Of a stretch of DNA of 64,000 nucleotides, positions 18,901-26,687 are shown piece after piece. This DNA comes from Shinella sp. CPCC 101442 (GTDB lineage: Bacteria > Pseudomonadota > Alphaproteobacteria > Rhizobiales > Rhizobiaceae): positions 434,001 through 498,000 of the forward strand of contig NZ_JALIQS010000004.1 of the NCBI RefSeq assembly GCF_024704725.1, written 5' to 3'. The notes under the pieces were generated by a model, which saw only the letters and a program-made list of their open reading frames with translations, did not search any database and had not been told where the DNA came from. Numbering within the stretch: the stretch's first letter is position 1; each line of letters opens with the position of its first letter. A program made the translations under genes and the position numbers.

Positions 18901-21412
18901 CTGCTTTCTTGGCATTGGTGAGCTTTTCCCGGGTATCTCCTCCTCCAATGCGCTGGCTGGAAAGAGGTTCGTACGGAATTTTGACCGAATTCAGTTACGC
19001 AAGGCCAAGGAACGACCGCATGTAATAGGCGTCAGTGGCGCAAAAAAAGGAGAAATGTGGGGTAAACGCCAATGGCCCTATTTTCCCGAATTAGTTCATC
19101 GTTACGCTAGCCAGGGCTCAGACATTCGATCGTTTGGTTTGTCCGGCGAGGCAATTGAGGGATCAAAGGACTGTACGAGCAATGTCCTACGCCAATCTAT
19201 CCGAAAAATGGCTGATTGCGACATTTTCATCTGCTGTGATGGCGGAATATACCATATTGCCGACGCACTCAACATAAAAGTACTTGCTATTTTTGGCCCT
19301 ACATCTGCGGTTAAAGGTGCGCCAGTGAACGGACGCACAAGAATCCTTCAGGCTAACATGCCGTGCTCCCCGTGTTTTTACAATCAGTCATTTATAGACT
19401 GCAAATACGCAGCCTGCGTAAACAATATCGGCGCTGAAATGGTCTATGATGCCGCACAAGATTTACTTTATGACGATAATCAATACTCAAAAAAAATTGG
19501 GATCCCTCAAAATTCTTACAACCTACCGGAGAGTAACCCCAAATTTAGAGCAATTGAACTCGATCAATGCTTTCGCGCTGCCGACGTAGATAAGAACGAT
19601 GTTCGAAAATTGTTCGATATCAGCGTAACATATAACCGACTTTCTCGTGCTGAAGACCTTCTTGACTGGAAGTTTACCACTGGCGCGGCCGAAGAAGGCG
19701 ACTGGCTAAGAAAAACCAAGCTGGCGCTTCGCCGTGAGGATTATGACACTTGCCTGCAGCTATGCAGCCGCCGGGGGACTTCTCCCTCCAACAAACGCCC
19801 CAGCGAGTGGCTGGCATTGCAGCTTGAGGCGTTGCTCAAGCTACGCAATTTTCAGGGTGTTCTAGATGTTTGGAACGCCTCGCCTCTTCATGAAGACCGC
19901 TCCACCCTCCCCCCCAAGATGGTAGCGCGCGTACTGTGGCATGTGGCGCGCGCCTATCTGCACCTCGATTCCTGGCCAGAAGCTAAAACAGTTATTGAGG
20001 ACATTCTCAACCTTGACCCCGATTTCTCCGCAGCAGAGAAGGCATTGCATCACTTCCAAACCAGCGCGTACAGCGACGTCGCCCAGCGCTCTATGATCGA
20101 GCCGAAAGACCGACCAAGGCTGCTGATTCTGACAGACGGGGCCACACCATCATTTCTCCGAGAGTGGCGAAATCATTTCTCGATTTATCGTAGAGCGGAG
20201 TTGCCAGGTACTGGCATAGAGCAGTTTGCGGCAGTTCTTTGGCCGGCCGCTCAGACCACCGACGTGGAAACCCAGAGCAGCTCCCCTATCAGATGGGTCG
20301 CTCAAGAAGTTATTGGTGACGAACTGGGGGCTGAAGAAGAGCCAGCGGTCGTGTTTGGTCGAATCCCTAACGATGGTGCTTTTGCCAGGCAAGTCAAACG
20401 AATCCTAGTTGTCGCCCATCACCATCTCGAAAAATGGAATCCTCGTGGCGGGGAGCGTTCAACACTGCATATCGTTGAGGAACTCAAGAAGGAAGGATAT
20501 GAAGTCCTCGTTGTCGTCGAAAATAAAAAATCCGACGTTATTCTTTGTGAAACTACTGAAAGTAACAACTATGTTGTAGCCGGCAGATACGCCCTCCGAG
20601 AGACTGTTGGAGAGGTGCTGGATTCCTGGCTGCCGGATGTGGGCATCATGTATGGTGCGACCAGCCTGAGAGCGTATGAACAATTTCTAGAGCGTGATGT
20701 GCCGTATGTAATGTTTCCACGCGACTGGCTGGAAATCTGCCCGCCACCTTACACCAATCTCCTGAACAGGCGTCCGCTTGCTCCCGGATCTAGCCATCAT
20801 CGGCTTTTAGCCGGAGCAGCACAGGTCATCACCAATGCCAAATATGTAGGAGACGTGATCAAGCATCTATACGACCTGGATCCAATTGTCTCGTATGTGC
20901 CGGTGGAGCCACCTAAAAATAGACACCGGTATGCACCCAACGGTCCGATCTTGCTGGTTAATCCGAGGAAGATGAACGGCGGCGAGTTGATTATGAACCT
21001 CGCACGTCTCATGCCTCATAGACACTTCCGAGTTGTCGGAGAATACGGCAGATCGTTTCCGCCCAACGTTCAGATCGAACCGTTTTTTAATGGTCAATAC
21101 GAGGAGCTTTATGAGGGGAGTTCATTGTTTCTGTTCCCACTCATCGGCGAAGACCCTTGCGGAACAGGGCGAGTTGTTTTCGAATCGCTTCATTGCGGCA
21201 TTCCAACGATATCGATGTCTGTCGGGGGCATGAGTGAGGTGCTGCCAAAGGACTGGCTTGTCGATGGCGAGGATCCCCAGTCATGGGCGAATTGCATTGA
21301 GGCTGTCCTTTCCGATCCGACAGCCCATCAGCGATGCCTTCCTCTCTTGTCAAAATTTGATGCCGATCAACAGTTTGCCGTAGTGAAGAATTGTATCGAA
21401 GGTCTAGTTTAG
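15965..21412 (+). CDS. giant TPR protein with GT9 then GT4-type glycosyltransferase domains
   Basis: 1815 residues; AAGGGG lies just before the ATG. Residues about 1-345 are helical repeats, four units of 98 residues of which three are almost identical. More TPR-like helices run to ~600. A GT9 domain lies at about 870-1170: RVCVAVGAGIGNILFTTPLI, SGAKKGEMWGKRQWPYF, CDGGIYHIADAL and the cysteine cluster CSPC...C...C near 1134-1155. A helical linker follows. A GT4-type domain lies at about 1478-1812, starting ILVVAHHHLEKWNPRGGE, with VFPLIGEDPCGTGRVVFESL carrying the donor-site glutamate. Compared with the giant gene at 7.3-12.3 kb, the two catalytic domains are in reverse order. The next gene (methyltransferase) begins 26 bp after the stop, so they form an operon. 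ADP-heptose from the hld operon is the likely GT9 donor; the acceptor is unknown. Confidence 0.85.
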   Translation: MDLEAIDEKYRSGDINGAINELEAALEKSPESSGLWLRLARMRRDMNKHNEAVDAFERSAALSKLDDRNTLLFARSALRADATARAAELLASLPATPEVQRLLAEALARSGDLEGAAKAIEAALEHAPEDADLWLRLARIRRDMSEHNEAVDAFERSAALAKLDDRNTLLFARSALRADATARAVELLASLPATPEVQRLLAEALARSGDLEGAAKAIEAVLEHAPEDADLWLRLARIRRDMSEHNEAVDAFERSAALAKPDDRNTLLFARTALRANAPARATDLLLSLPSTPEIQRVLVDALTRSGDLGGAVKTLEALLEQDPQNTDLRLRLTRLRRDMQKQIQATKAATRREDGVSRIGAADQSAKAAEALHTSDALEAKGDLAGALDALFQHLDFRPKDVGKWKRAGMLAGRIGDLSDVLPAEVLSLCKDDDTAFAKLGMFLGGYAQTSTSNALVKSPERELAVDMLLAAQERDWKTNEPARMAFDLLLGIDELDTCARLLDRWDERRPNDPHRLISCSRLAAARGDFDLAFETALEATHIAPLIGATHRRLAKCYQIKAQFGAALTSLRRASTHSPRDQGILNEIRVLVQEARAIRAYPEDGEFGSEIIFLAADANSETLRASVKSGNAADSTQRWLIFCHADRFEMLRTELAQQRQAKGTAYHFGGSFDGEPNQADAEWIALTPAMLATLLERGAHTGAECLNDLMVNFRGAYVPLSVSDGSTRLLRERVTAKMPVLPDTPREIFQTPAAALLSGDSRNPISLAAGQATLAHTTFVVTPSDWAELQRYQDLNLTYFVLIPPGFTDSWDDLEDEAVRRDVPWVSKASSIIFTTVADEERFEDRLRIAACVYKSFADGIDASLRSARTRVCVAVGAGIGNILFTTPLIRAIAEEVGGPIDIAINSPVGSAVQLFGESQYVNLAFTIDHKHEVVYDKVFVTSSFGNTVFGYRAHQRVSQRPTYEFQVRTRTMNEGAYCFLGIGELFPGISSSNALAGKRFVRNFDRIQLRKAKERPHVIGVSGAKKGEMWGKRQWPYFPELVHRYASQGSDIRSFGLSGEAIEGSKDCTSNVLRQSIRKMADCDIFICCDGGIYHIADALNIKVLAIFGPTSAVKGAPVNGRTRILQANMPCSPCFYNQSFIDCKYAACVNNIGAEMVYDAAQDLLYDDNQYSKKIGIPQNSYNLPESNPKFRAIELDQCFRAADVDKNDVRKLFDISVTYNRLSRAEDLLDWKFTTGAAEEGDWLRKTKLALRREDYDTCLQLCSRRGTSPSNKRPSEWLALQLEALLKLRNFQGVLDVWNASPLHEDRSTLPPKMVARVLWHVARAYLHLDSWPEAKTVIEDILNLDPDFSAAEKALHHFQTSAYSDVAQRSMIEPKDRPRLLILTDGATPSFLREWRNHFSIYRRAELPGTGIEQFAAVLWPAAQTTDVETQSSSPIRWVAQEVIGDELGAEEEPAVVFGRIPNDGAFARQVKRILVVAHHHLEKWNPRGGERSTLHIVEELKKEGYEVLVVVENKKSDVILCETTESNNYVVAGRYALRETVGEVLDSWLPDVGIMYGATSLRAYEQFLERDVPYVMFPRDWLEICPPPYTNLLNRRPLAPGSSHHRLLAGAAQVITNAKYVGDVIKHLYDLDPIVSYVPVEPPKNRHRYAPNGPILLVNPRKMNGGELIMNLARLMPHRHFRVVGEYGRSFPPNVQIEPFFNGQYEELYEGSSLFLFPLIGEDPCGTGRVVFESLHCGIPTISMSVGGMSEVLPKDWLVDGEDPQSWANCIEAVLSDPTAHQRCLPLLSKFDADQQFAVVKNCIEGLV
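16067..16948 (+). repeat. 294-bp tandem repeat (98 residues) in the N-terminal coding region
   Basis: The sequence beginning CTCTGG recurs at 16067, 16361 and 16655, with a diverged fourth start at 16949. The period is exactly 294 bp. The first three units are nearly identical at DNA level, which indicates recent in-frame amplification. Confidence 0.92.
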
Positions 21413-21438
21413 AATGCTTAGGCAGGGAAGAGGTTGTA

Positions 21439-22596
21439 ATGCAGGAAGAAGTTGAGAAGGCGTTTAAAGAAAGAAATATTGATGAGTTAAAAAGGCTTAG
21501 CGCCCAAGCCTGGATTACTTCATCCCGTGCTCATCAGCTTTTAGGTGACCTTTATCGACAATCGAAACAGTTTCAACTTGCAGCGCGCGCCTATGAGCGG
21601 TCAGCACCTGACAATATGAGTGCCATATACGGTCAGATCGAGTGTTGGAAAAACTTGAATGAAAAAGAGCCCTTCATGAGGGCGATCGAAAAATTTCTGA
21701 GCCTCGATCGTTACAATGAGGCCTTATTTGCCCGGATTGCTCTCGCGTCCACTGAAATGGGTAATCTGAATATCGCTCGCGATCTTCTGGCGAGAATCGA
21801 CCAAAGAGAGCCCCTTACGGACAACGCCTATAATGCTTTTCGATGTGCCAAGGCACTAGTTCTGCTTGGAGAGAGAGCGCGCGCAAGGGCCTACATCGAC
21901 CAGGCCAAGAAAAATGCAGGAGATAACGAAAACTTACGTCTTGAGATTGCTACGCTCGACTATGATATAGATGAGTATTGGGAGATGCGGTACAACACGT
22001 CACAGGGTGAACGCACACCCGTGAGGGTCGAAGACCAATCTGACGAAGCCTATCGACAGCGTACGGAACTCGACTGCCGCTTCCTCGAGATGGTGTTCGA
22101 TAAACTGTTTGGGAAAGCCATTTTTGCATTGGTGGCGGATTGCGGGTGTGGGTCCGGTCGATTAACTCCGTTCCTTGCGACCAAATCGGAAGCGCTGCAT
22201 AGCTATGATGCAAGTCCCACGGCGATTGAGTTTGCTCGCAAGAACAACCCTACTCTGCCTGGAAGTACGTTCAACGCAGCCAACCTGTCAAAGGTGGCTC
22301 TCTTACCTAATTCCTATGATCTCGTTTTTGACTTTACTGCAATTCAGCATGTGTCGGATCCGGTACTCTGGGGCAAGGTGTTCGAAAACTATGTTCAGTC
22401 ACTGAAGTCTCAGGCTCATCTGTTTCTCGTCGAAAGCTGCGGTGACGACATCGATCGATCTGAGGGGCATATGAACAGTGCGTCGCCGGAGACCTATATT
22501 AGGATGGCAAAATCTCTGGGTTGTACGCTTATCTATTCCGAGGCCAGGACGGGGTCCGATGACGGCACGGTGTGCATGGTCTTCCTCAAGAACTGA
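21439..22596 (+). CDS. TPR-containing class I SAM-dependent methyltransferase
   Basis: 385 residues from the ATG at 21439, preceded by GGGAAGAGG; the longer frame begins inside the previous gene at a TTG. Residues 1-200 are TPR-like helices (HQLLGDLYRQSKQFQLAARA and others). The methyltransferase fold begins with motif I VADCGCGSGR at about 231-240. An acidic motif II follows (LHSYDAS). Motif IV is YDLVFDFTAIQHV, then AHLFLVES. It is probably an O- or N-methyltransferase acting on a sugar or on the same acceptor as the upstream TPR transferase, with which it forms an operon. The target is not identifiable from sequence. A strong terminator follows. Confidence 0.85.
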   Translation: MQEEVEKAFKERNIDELKRLSAQAWITSSRAHQLLGDLYRQSKQFQLAARAYERSAPDNMSAIYGQIECWKNLNEKEPFMRAIEKFLSLDRYNEALFARIALASTEMGNLNIARDLLARIDQREPLTDNAYNAFRCAKALVLLGERARARAYIDQAKKNAGDNENLRLEIATLDYDIDEYWEMRYNTSQGERTPVRVEDQSDEAYRQRTELDCRFLEMVFDKLFGKAIFALVADCGCGSGRLTPFLATKSEALHSYDASPTAIEFARKNNPTLPGSTFNAANLSKVALLPNSYDLVFDFTAIQHVSDPVLWGKVFENYVQSLKSQAHLFLVESCGDDIDRSEGHMNSASPETYIRMAKSLGCTLIYSEARTGSDDGTVCMVFLKN

Positions 22597-22617
22597 CGTC
22601 AGACATACACACCCGCC

Positions 22618-22651
22618 AACTCCGCGATGCTGACGTCGCGGAGTTTCGTTT
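22618..22651 (+). terminator. Rho-independent terminator after the methyltransferase gene
   Basis: AACTCCGCGA (22618-22627) and TCGCGGAGTT (22636-22645) form a perfect 10-bp stem with an 8-nt loop, followed by TCGTTT. It sits between convergent genes. Confidence 0.85.
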
Positions 22652-22669
22652 AAATTTCAGGCCCTTCCG

Positions 22670-23800
22670 TCACGGTACCGGCACAGCGACTCTAAGAAAA
22701 TTGGAGACCACTCGCTCCATCTGCTCTTCGTTAAGTTCTGGGTAGATCGGAAGGCTGACAATCCTGTTAACGATGTCATCCGTGACCGTAAGGGGAGTGG
22801 GAATTCGGTGCTCGGCTGTCGCTAGTGCCGGCTGTGCATGGCAGGGAATCGGATAATGAATCCCCGTATCGATGCCGACCGCAGCCAGCTCTTTTTGGAC
22901 GGCGTCGCGATTCGCAACCTCGACCACATAAACATGATAGACGGCATAAGCTCTCTTATCTGGTTCGATCGTCTTGAAGCCTGCAGAACGAAAGCGCTCG
23001 TTGTAGAACGCAGCGATTGCACGACGCCTTTCCGTCCATCCGGCAAGATGCGGAAGTTTCACACTTAGGACCTTCGCCTGTAGTGCGTCCAGCCGCAGAT
23101 TATCGGCAATAACAGCGCATTCGTATTTGCCGCTACGGCCGTGATCGATATAGCTGCGGATGAAGGTCGCCTGCTCTAGATCCTTCACCACTGTAGCGCC
23201 CGCGTCGCCATAGGCGCCAAGGTTCTTTCCAGGGTAGAAACTGTAACCGGCCGCTGCTCCAAATGTCGAGACAGGCTTCCCATCCCAATTTGCAAGATGC
23301 GATTGAGCGCAATCTTCCACGATCTTAAGCGAATGACGATCACAAATCTGGGTAAGGCGCGTCATATCGCATGGCGTACCGAAGATATGCACTGCAATAA
23401 CCGCCCGCGTTCGCTCGCTTATGCAGTCGGCCACACTGTCGGGATCAATCGTGTAGTCCGACCGACGGATGTCCGCGAAAACTGGTATCGCTCCCATGTT
23501 TACCACGGCTTCCAGCGTAGCAAAGAAAGTATGTGAAGGAAGGATGACTTCGTCGCCGGGGCCAACACCGGCAGCTCTCAGCGCTAACGCAACTGCGGAG
23601 GTCCCGTTGGAGCAACCGACGACCGTTGCGGGCTCGTATCCGAGTATGCCGGCAAACGCTGCCTCAAATGCTGCGACCGGCTGCCCCTTGATGAAGGTGG
23701 TATCCTCTATGATCCCAGCAATGGCTGCGTCCATCTCAGTTTTCAGCGTGCCGTACTGGGCCTTAAGGTCCACGAGTGGAATATGCCAATTAGTGCTCAT
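22670..23800 (-). CDS. DegT/DnrJ/EryC1/StrS-family PLP sugar aminotransferase
   Basis: 376 residues, normal for nucleotide-sugar aminotransferases. Features are GCSNGTSAVALAL (phosphate-binding turn, 62-74), LPSHTFFATLEAV, VEDCAQSH with the PLP-contacting aspartate, and SFYPGKNLGAYGDAG with the Schiff-base lysine K192. It transfers an amino group to a keto-sugar nucleotide. It is third in an operon of Gfo/Idh oxidoreductase, acetyltransferase and aminotransferase, with ATGA coupling to the gene before it. The trio matches the WbpB-WbpD-WbpE logic (oxidation at C3, transamination, N-acetylation), giving an acetamido or diacetamido sugar. The exact sugar is not determinable. Confidence 0.93.
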   Translation of the reverse strand: MSTNWHIPLVDLKAQYGTLKTEMDAAIAGIIEDTTFIKGQPVAAFEAAFAGILGYEPATVVGCSNGTSAVALALRAAGVGPGDEVILPSHTFFATLEAVVNMGAIPVFADIRRSDYTIDPDSVADCISERTRAVIAVHIFGTPCDMTRLTQICDRHSLKIVEDCAQSHLANWDGKPVSTFGAAAGYSFYPGKNLGAYGDAGATVVKDLEQATFIRSYIDHGRSGKYECAVIADNLRLDALQAKVLSVKLPHLAGWTERRRAIAAFYNERFRSAGFKTIEPDKRAYAVYHVYVVEVANRDAVQKELAAVGIDTGIHYPIPCHAQPALATAEHRIPTPLTVTDDIVNRIVSLPIYPELNEEQMERVVSNFLRVAVPVP

Positions 23801-24435
23801 TGTCCGTAAGCCGTATAGTTGGAAATTTCATTGATAGCTCGGATAGGCCTAGCAGGGTTGCCGGCAACGATCATTCCAGCGGGTACATCCTTGACTACAA
23901 CTGAACCGGCACCGACCAGTGCACCCGCGCCAATCACGACCCCAGGCAGCAAAGTGGAATTCGCCCCAATTTTGCAGCCTTTGCGAAGAACGCATCCAAT
24001 CAAATTGGCCTTCGAGTCTTTTGCTGCTGGATATTTTGAATTGGTAAGGACCACGTTAGGGCCGATCCAGACGCCATCCTCTAAAATCGTATATTCCGGG
24101 ATGAATACCTGAGTATGAATTCGAACCGCGTTACCGATCGTTACATGGTGCTCGACGACCGATAGGGTGCCAATCGAAACATCGTCTCCGATGATATTGT
24201 CTTCGCGAAGATTCGCCTTGTTGCCGGTACGAAAACCTCGACCAATCCTGTTGCCACCGTAAATTATAGTACCCATACGGATCAAAGCATCGTCGCCAAT
24301 TTGGGTCGCTGCACCACCATTGTGCCCGATGGCCACCCAATCCTCAACCACGGCCGCCCCGTCGAAGACGACCGAGGGATGCAAAATGGCCGTCGCCGCT
24401 ATTTTCACCTGGGTGAGAGAGGCTAAATCAGCCAT
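23797..24435 (-). CDS. hexapeptide-repeat sugar N-acyltransferase (WbpD-like)
   Basis: 212 residues, nearly all left-handed parallel beta-helix with [LIV]-G-x4 hexads (ILHPSVVFDGAAVVEDWVAI, then IGNAVRIHTQVFIPE, then GANSTLLPGVVIGAGALVGA). It ends with the usual GNPARPIR segment. The CoA-dependent trimeric family acetylates amino sugars. It overlaps the oxidoreductase gene by 8 bp and the aminotransferase gene by 4 bp, so all three are cotranscribed. The likely role is N-acetylation of the amino group introduced by the DegT enzyme. Confidence 0.9.
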   Translation of the reverse strand: MADLASLTQVKIAATAILHPSVVFDGAAVVEDWVAIGHNGGAATQIGDDALIRMGTIIYGGNRIGRGFRTGNKANLREDNIIGDDVSIGTLSVVEHHVTIGNAVRIHTQVFIPEYTILEDGVWIGPNVVLTNSKYPAAKDSKANLIGCVLRKGCKIGANSTLLPGVVIGAGALVGAGSVVVKDVPAGMIVAGNPARPIRAINEISNYTAYGQ

Positions 24436-25507
24436 GCTGCGTAGTCCGGCCTAAAGGCGCCATTCGCTGTTGAAAACGCATACTTACGGGTTGTCCCGTT
24501 GCCGCAGACTCATAAATCGCCAAGATGAGTTCCAAAGACTTTCGTCCCTCAAGCCCATCGACGAGGGCTGCCCCCCCCTGAGTCAGCGCGGAAACCACTG
24601 ATTCATAGTAAGTCTTATGGCCGAACCCGTACACATCGGGTGGATTGTCTGAAATCTCGGCGAATGCTTCTGGCGAGAGCTCACGCTCTCCTTCAAAACG
24701 CAAAACTTCCAGGCGATTGACAGAAAACCCACCAATGACCGCGCAGCCCTTTTCACCTAGCAAGGAGAGTGAACCTTCCAAGTCACTTGGACGGGTGGCG
24801 GTCGTCGCTTCCACAATTCCGATCGCGCCGGAGGCAAATTCGATTACAGCGACACCGGTGTCTTCACACTCGATCTTGGAGAGCGCGGTGCGCGTCGTTG
24901 CATAGACCTTCACCGGATCGCCCAAAAAATACTGGAGCAGATCAACGTGGTGACTTGCCTGATTAGCAAAGACGCCACCGTCCATCGCCCATGTACCGCG
25001 CCATGCATCTTGATCATAATATGATTGAGGCCGCGACCAACGGACACGAACGGTGCCCATGGTGATCTTGCCGAACTTACCCTCCTCAAACGCCTTGCGT
25101 ACGGCGACCACCGGGCGGTTGAAACGGTTCTGCTTAACAAGGAAAAGCCGCACCCCTGCCTCGTCACAAAGCCGGATCATATCGTCGGCATCGGGCAGCG
25201 TTAGGGCCATCGGCTTCTCAACCAAAACATGTTTTTTCCATTGCACAACTTGGCGTAGGTGCTCGGCATGATTCCCGCTTTCAGTAAGGACAGAAACCAA
25301 ATCGACCTCTTCAGCGTGGACCGCCATCAATTCGTCAAGCGATTTGTAGGCAGGAATACCGTACTTTTCTCCGCAGGCCTCTGCGCGATTACCCTGCGGA
25401 TCACACACGGCGACAAGGCGCGCGCCGGCGATTCCGTTATGCGCCAGCAATCCAGCATGTCGAGCTGCAATGCGTCCGCATCCCATCAACGCGATACCAA
25501 TAGACAT
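24428..25507 (-). CDS. Gfo/Idh/MocA-family sugar-nucleotide oxidoreductase
   Basis: 359 residues. The Rossmann motif is ALMGCGRIAARH at 6-17. The characteristic VEKPM follows, with EKP at 97-99, whose lysine is catalytic in the family. The C-terminal domain contains WAMDGGVFANQASHHVDLLQ, the DxGxHxxD-like active-site region. In WbpB-type pathways such enzymes oxidise C3 of a UDP-sugar before transamination. It is the first gene of the three-gene operon. The 243-bp gap upstream, before the IS630 remnant, should hold the promoter, but no clear -35/-10 pair is seen. Confidence 0.92.
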   Translation of the reverse strand: MSIGIALMGCGRIAARHAGLLAHNGIAGARLVAVCDPQGNRAEACGEKYGIPAYKSLDELMAVHAEEVDLVSVLTESGNHAEHLRQVVQWKKHVLVEKPMALTLPDADDMIRLCDEAGVRLFLVKQNRFNRPVVAVRKAFEEGKFGKITMGTVRVRWSRPQSYYDQDAWRGTWAMDGGVFANQASHHVDLLQYFLGDPVKVYATTRTALSKIECEDTGVAVIEFASGAIGIVEATTATRPSDLEGSLSLLGEKGCAVIGGFSVNRLEVLRFEGERELSPEAFAEISDNPPDVYGFGHKTYYESVVSALTQGGAALVDGLEGRKSLELILAIYESAATGQPVSMRFQQRMAPLGRTTQHG

Positions 25508-25750
25508 CCGTACCCCTTATTAAAGGAATGATATTCTAGCCGGAACATATAAGTCCTAACCAGTAAAATTTACTGCAACGCCGATAGCAAAAAGTACATC
25601 CCGCTACAGGGCCCGTTTTCTTACCTACGTCTTCCGGGATTAGCAAGTGTCGGTTGCCCTATTTGAGGCATTGAGTGGTGCAGCGCTCAGCGCGCTTTCC
25701 CAAAGCGACTGGAGTAGGAAATGCACGCCGTTTCCTAGAGAACGTCCGTT

Positions 25751-26118
25751 TTAATCCGGTTCATATCCGGCGGCCTTGAAGTAGTTTGCACATTCAGCGG
25801 GCGTGAAGAGTTTGATGAGGGAACTTGCGGCGTTCCAGAGGCCAGTGATGGTCCGCTCGGCCTTTGCCCGCATCATCACCTTTAGCCTGGCGAAGGCGTT
25901 CTCGATGGGATTGAAGTCTGGGCTGTAAGGCGGCAGGCAGAGCAGGGTTGCGCCAACTGCGTTGATCGCTTCGCGGACACCAGCGGCCTTGCGGGCGTGC
26001 AAGTTATCCATGGTGACGACATCGCCAGCGGCAAGCGTGGGAACCAGCACCTGCTCGACATAGGCGCGGAACACGTTGCCCTTCATTGCACCGTCGTAGA
26101 CGAAGGGCGTGCCCAAGC
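25751..26118 (-). pseudogene. IS630-family transposase C-terminal remnant
   Basis: The minus strand encodes the C-terminal catalytic part: FVYDGAMKGNVFRAYVEQVL, VVTMDNLHARK (second catalytic aspartate region), and LLCLPPYSPDFNPIENAFA (catalytic glutamate), ending ANYFKAAGYEPD. The N-terminal half is missing. The frame runs on at ~26118 into antisense of an IS481 fragment, so the element was cut by another IS. Confidence 0.85.
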
Positions 26119-26121
26119 TGA

Positions 26122-26350
26122 GCGAATGGTCAGGATGATCAAAGACGCGGCCTTTAAGCCCTTCCACTATGCCTCCATCACCGACCTGCGTCCTCAGGTC
26201 AGTGAGTGGCTGCCGGCACACAACTGTGCCAAGCAGCTCAAAGCTCTGCGATTCAAAACACCCTTCGAAGCCATCCGACAACTCAGTGATAAAAAGCCGA
26301 AAATTTTCACTCGAACCCCAAGCCATGACATGCTGGGACCAAACACGTAG
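26122..26350 (+). pseudogene. IS481-family transposase C-terminal remnant
   Basis: The plus strand reads ERMVRMIKDAAFKPFHYAS, LKALRFKTPFEAIRQLS and FTRTPSHDMLGPNT-stop. This is the conserved end of IS481-type integrases (VERMNRTIK...MPGLNT). It faces the IS630 remnant head-on. A separate N-terminal IS481 fragment lies at 42684-43018, probably from a different copy. Confidence 0.8.
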
Positions 26351-26687
26351 GTCACATCGCTGCCGCTCTAACGGCGACCGTAAAGACGAATCTTATCCAA
26401 GAGGCTTTGTCAATATGGCCAGACCACAGGCGTACTGCGGTTCCGTAACAGGTCGCACGTCACACGATTGAATTTGAAACAGGAACAAAAACGACTTTCT
26501 AAAATTTGTTTTGTCTATATGTTTCCGTCATTGACCATCTCTACTTATCTCTGGATAAAGCTGGCTAGGCAAGATGTTGAATTCATAGATCGAATTTCTC
26601 AGCGCTTGAGGTTTTCAGCTGGTTTGTGAGGCGGGCGGAATCTTCGCTTGGGCGGGCCGTAACGCAAGATACTACGGGAGGCAAAAT
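26351..26687. other. 337-bp upstream region of the GSCFA-TPR gene
   Basis: It is A/T-rich (especially 26470-26560) and lacks a gene. It should carry the promoter of the next gene, whose ribosome site GGGAGG is at about 26673. No terminator or RNA gene was recognised. Confidence 0.5.
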
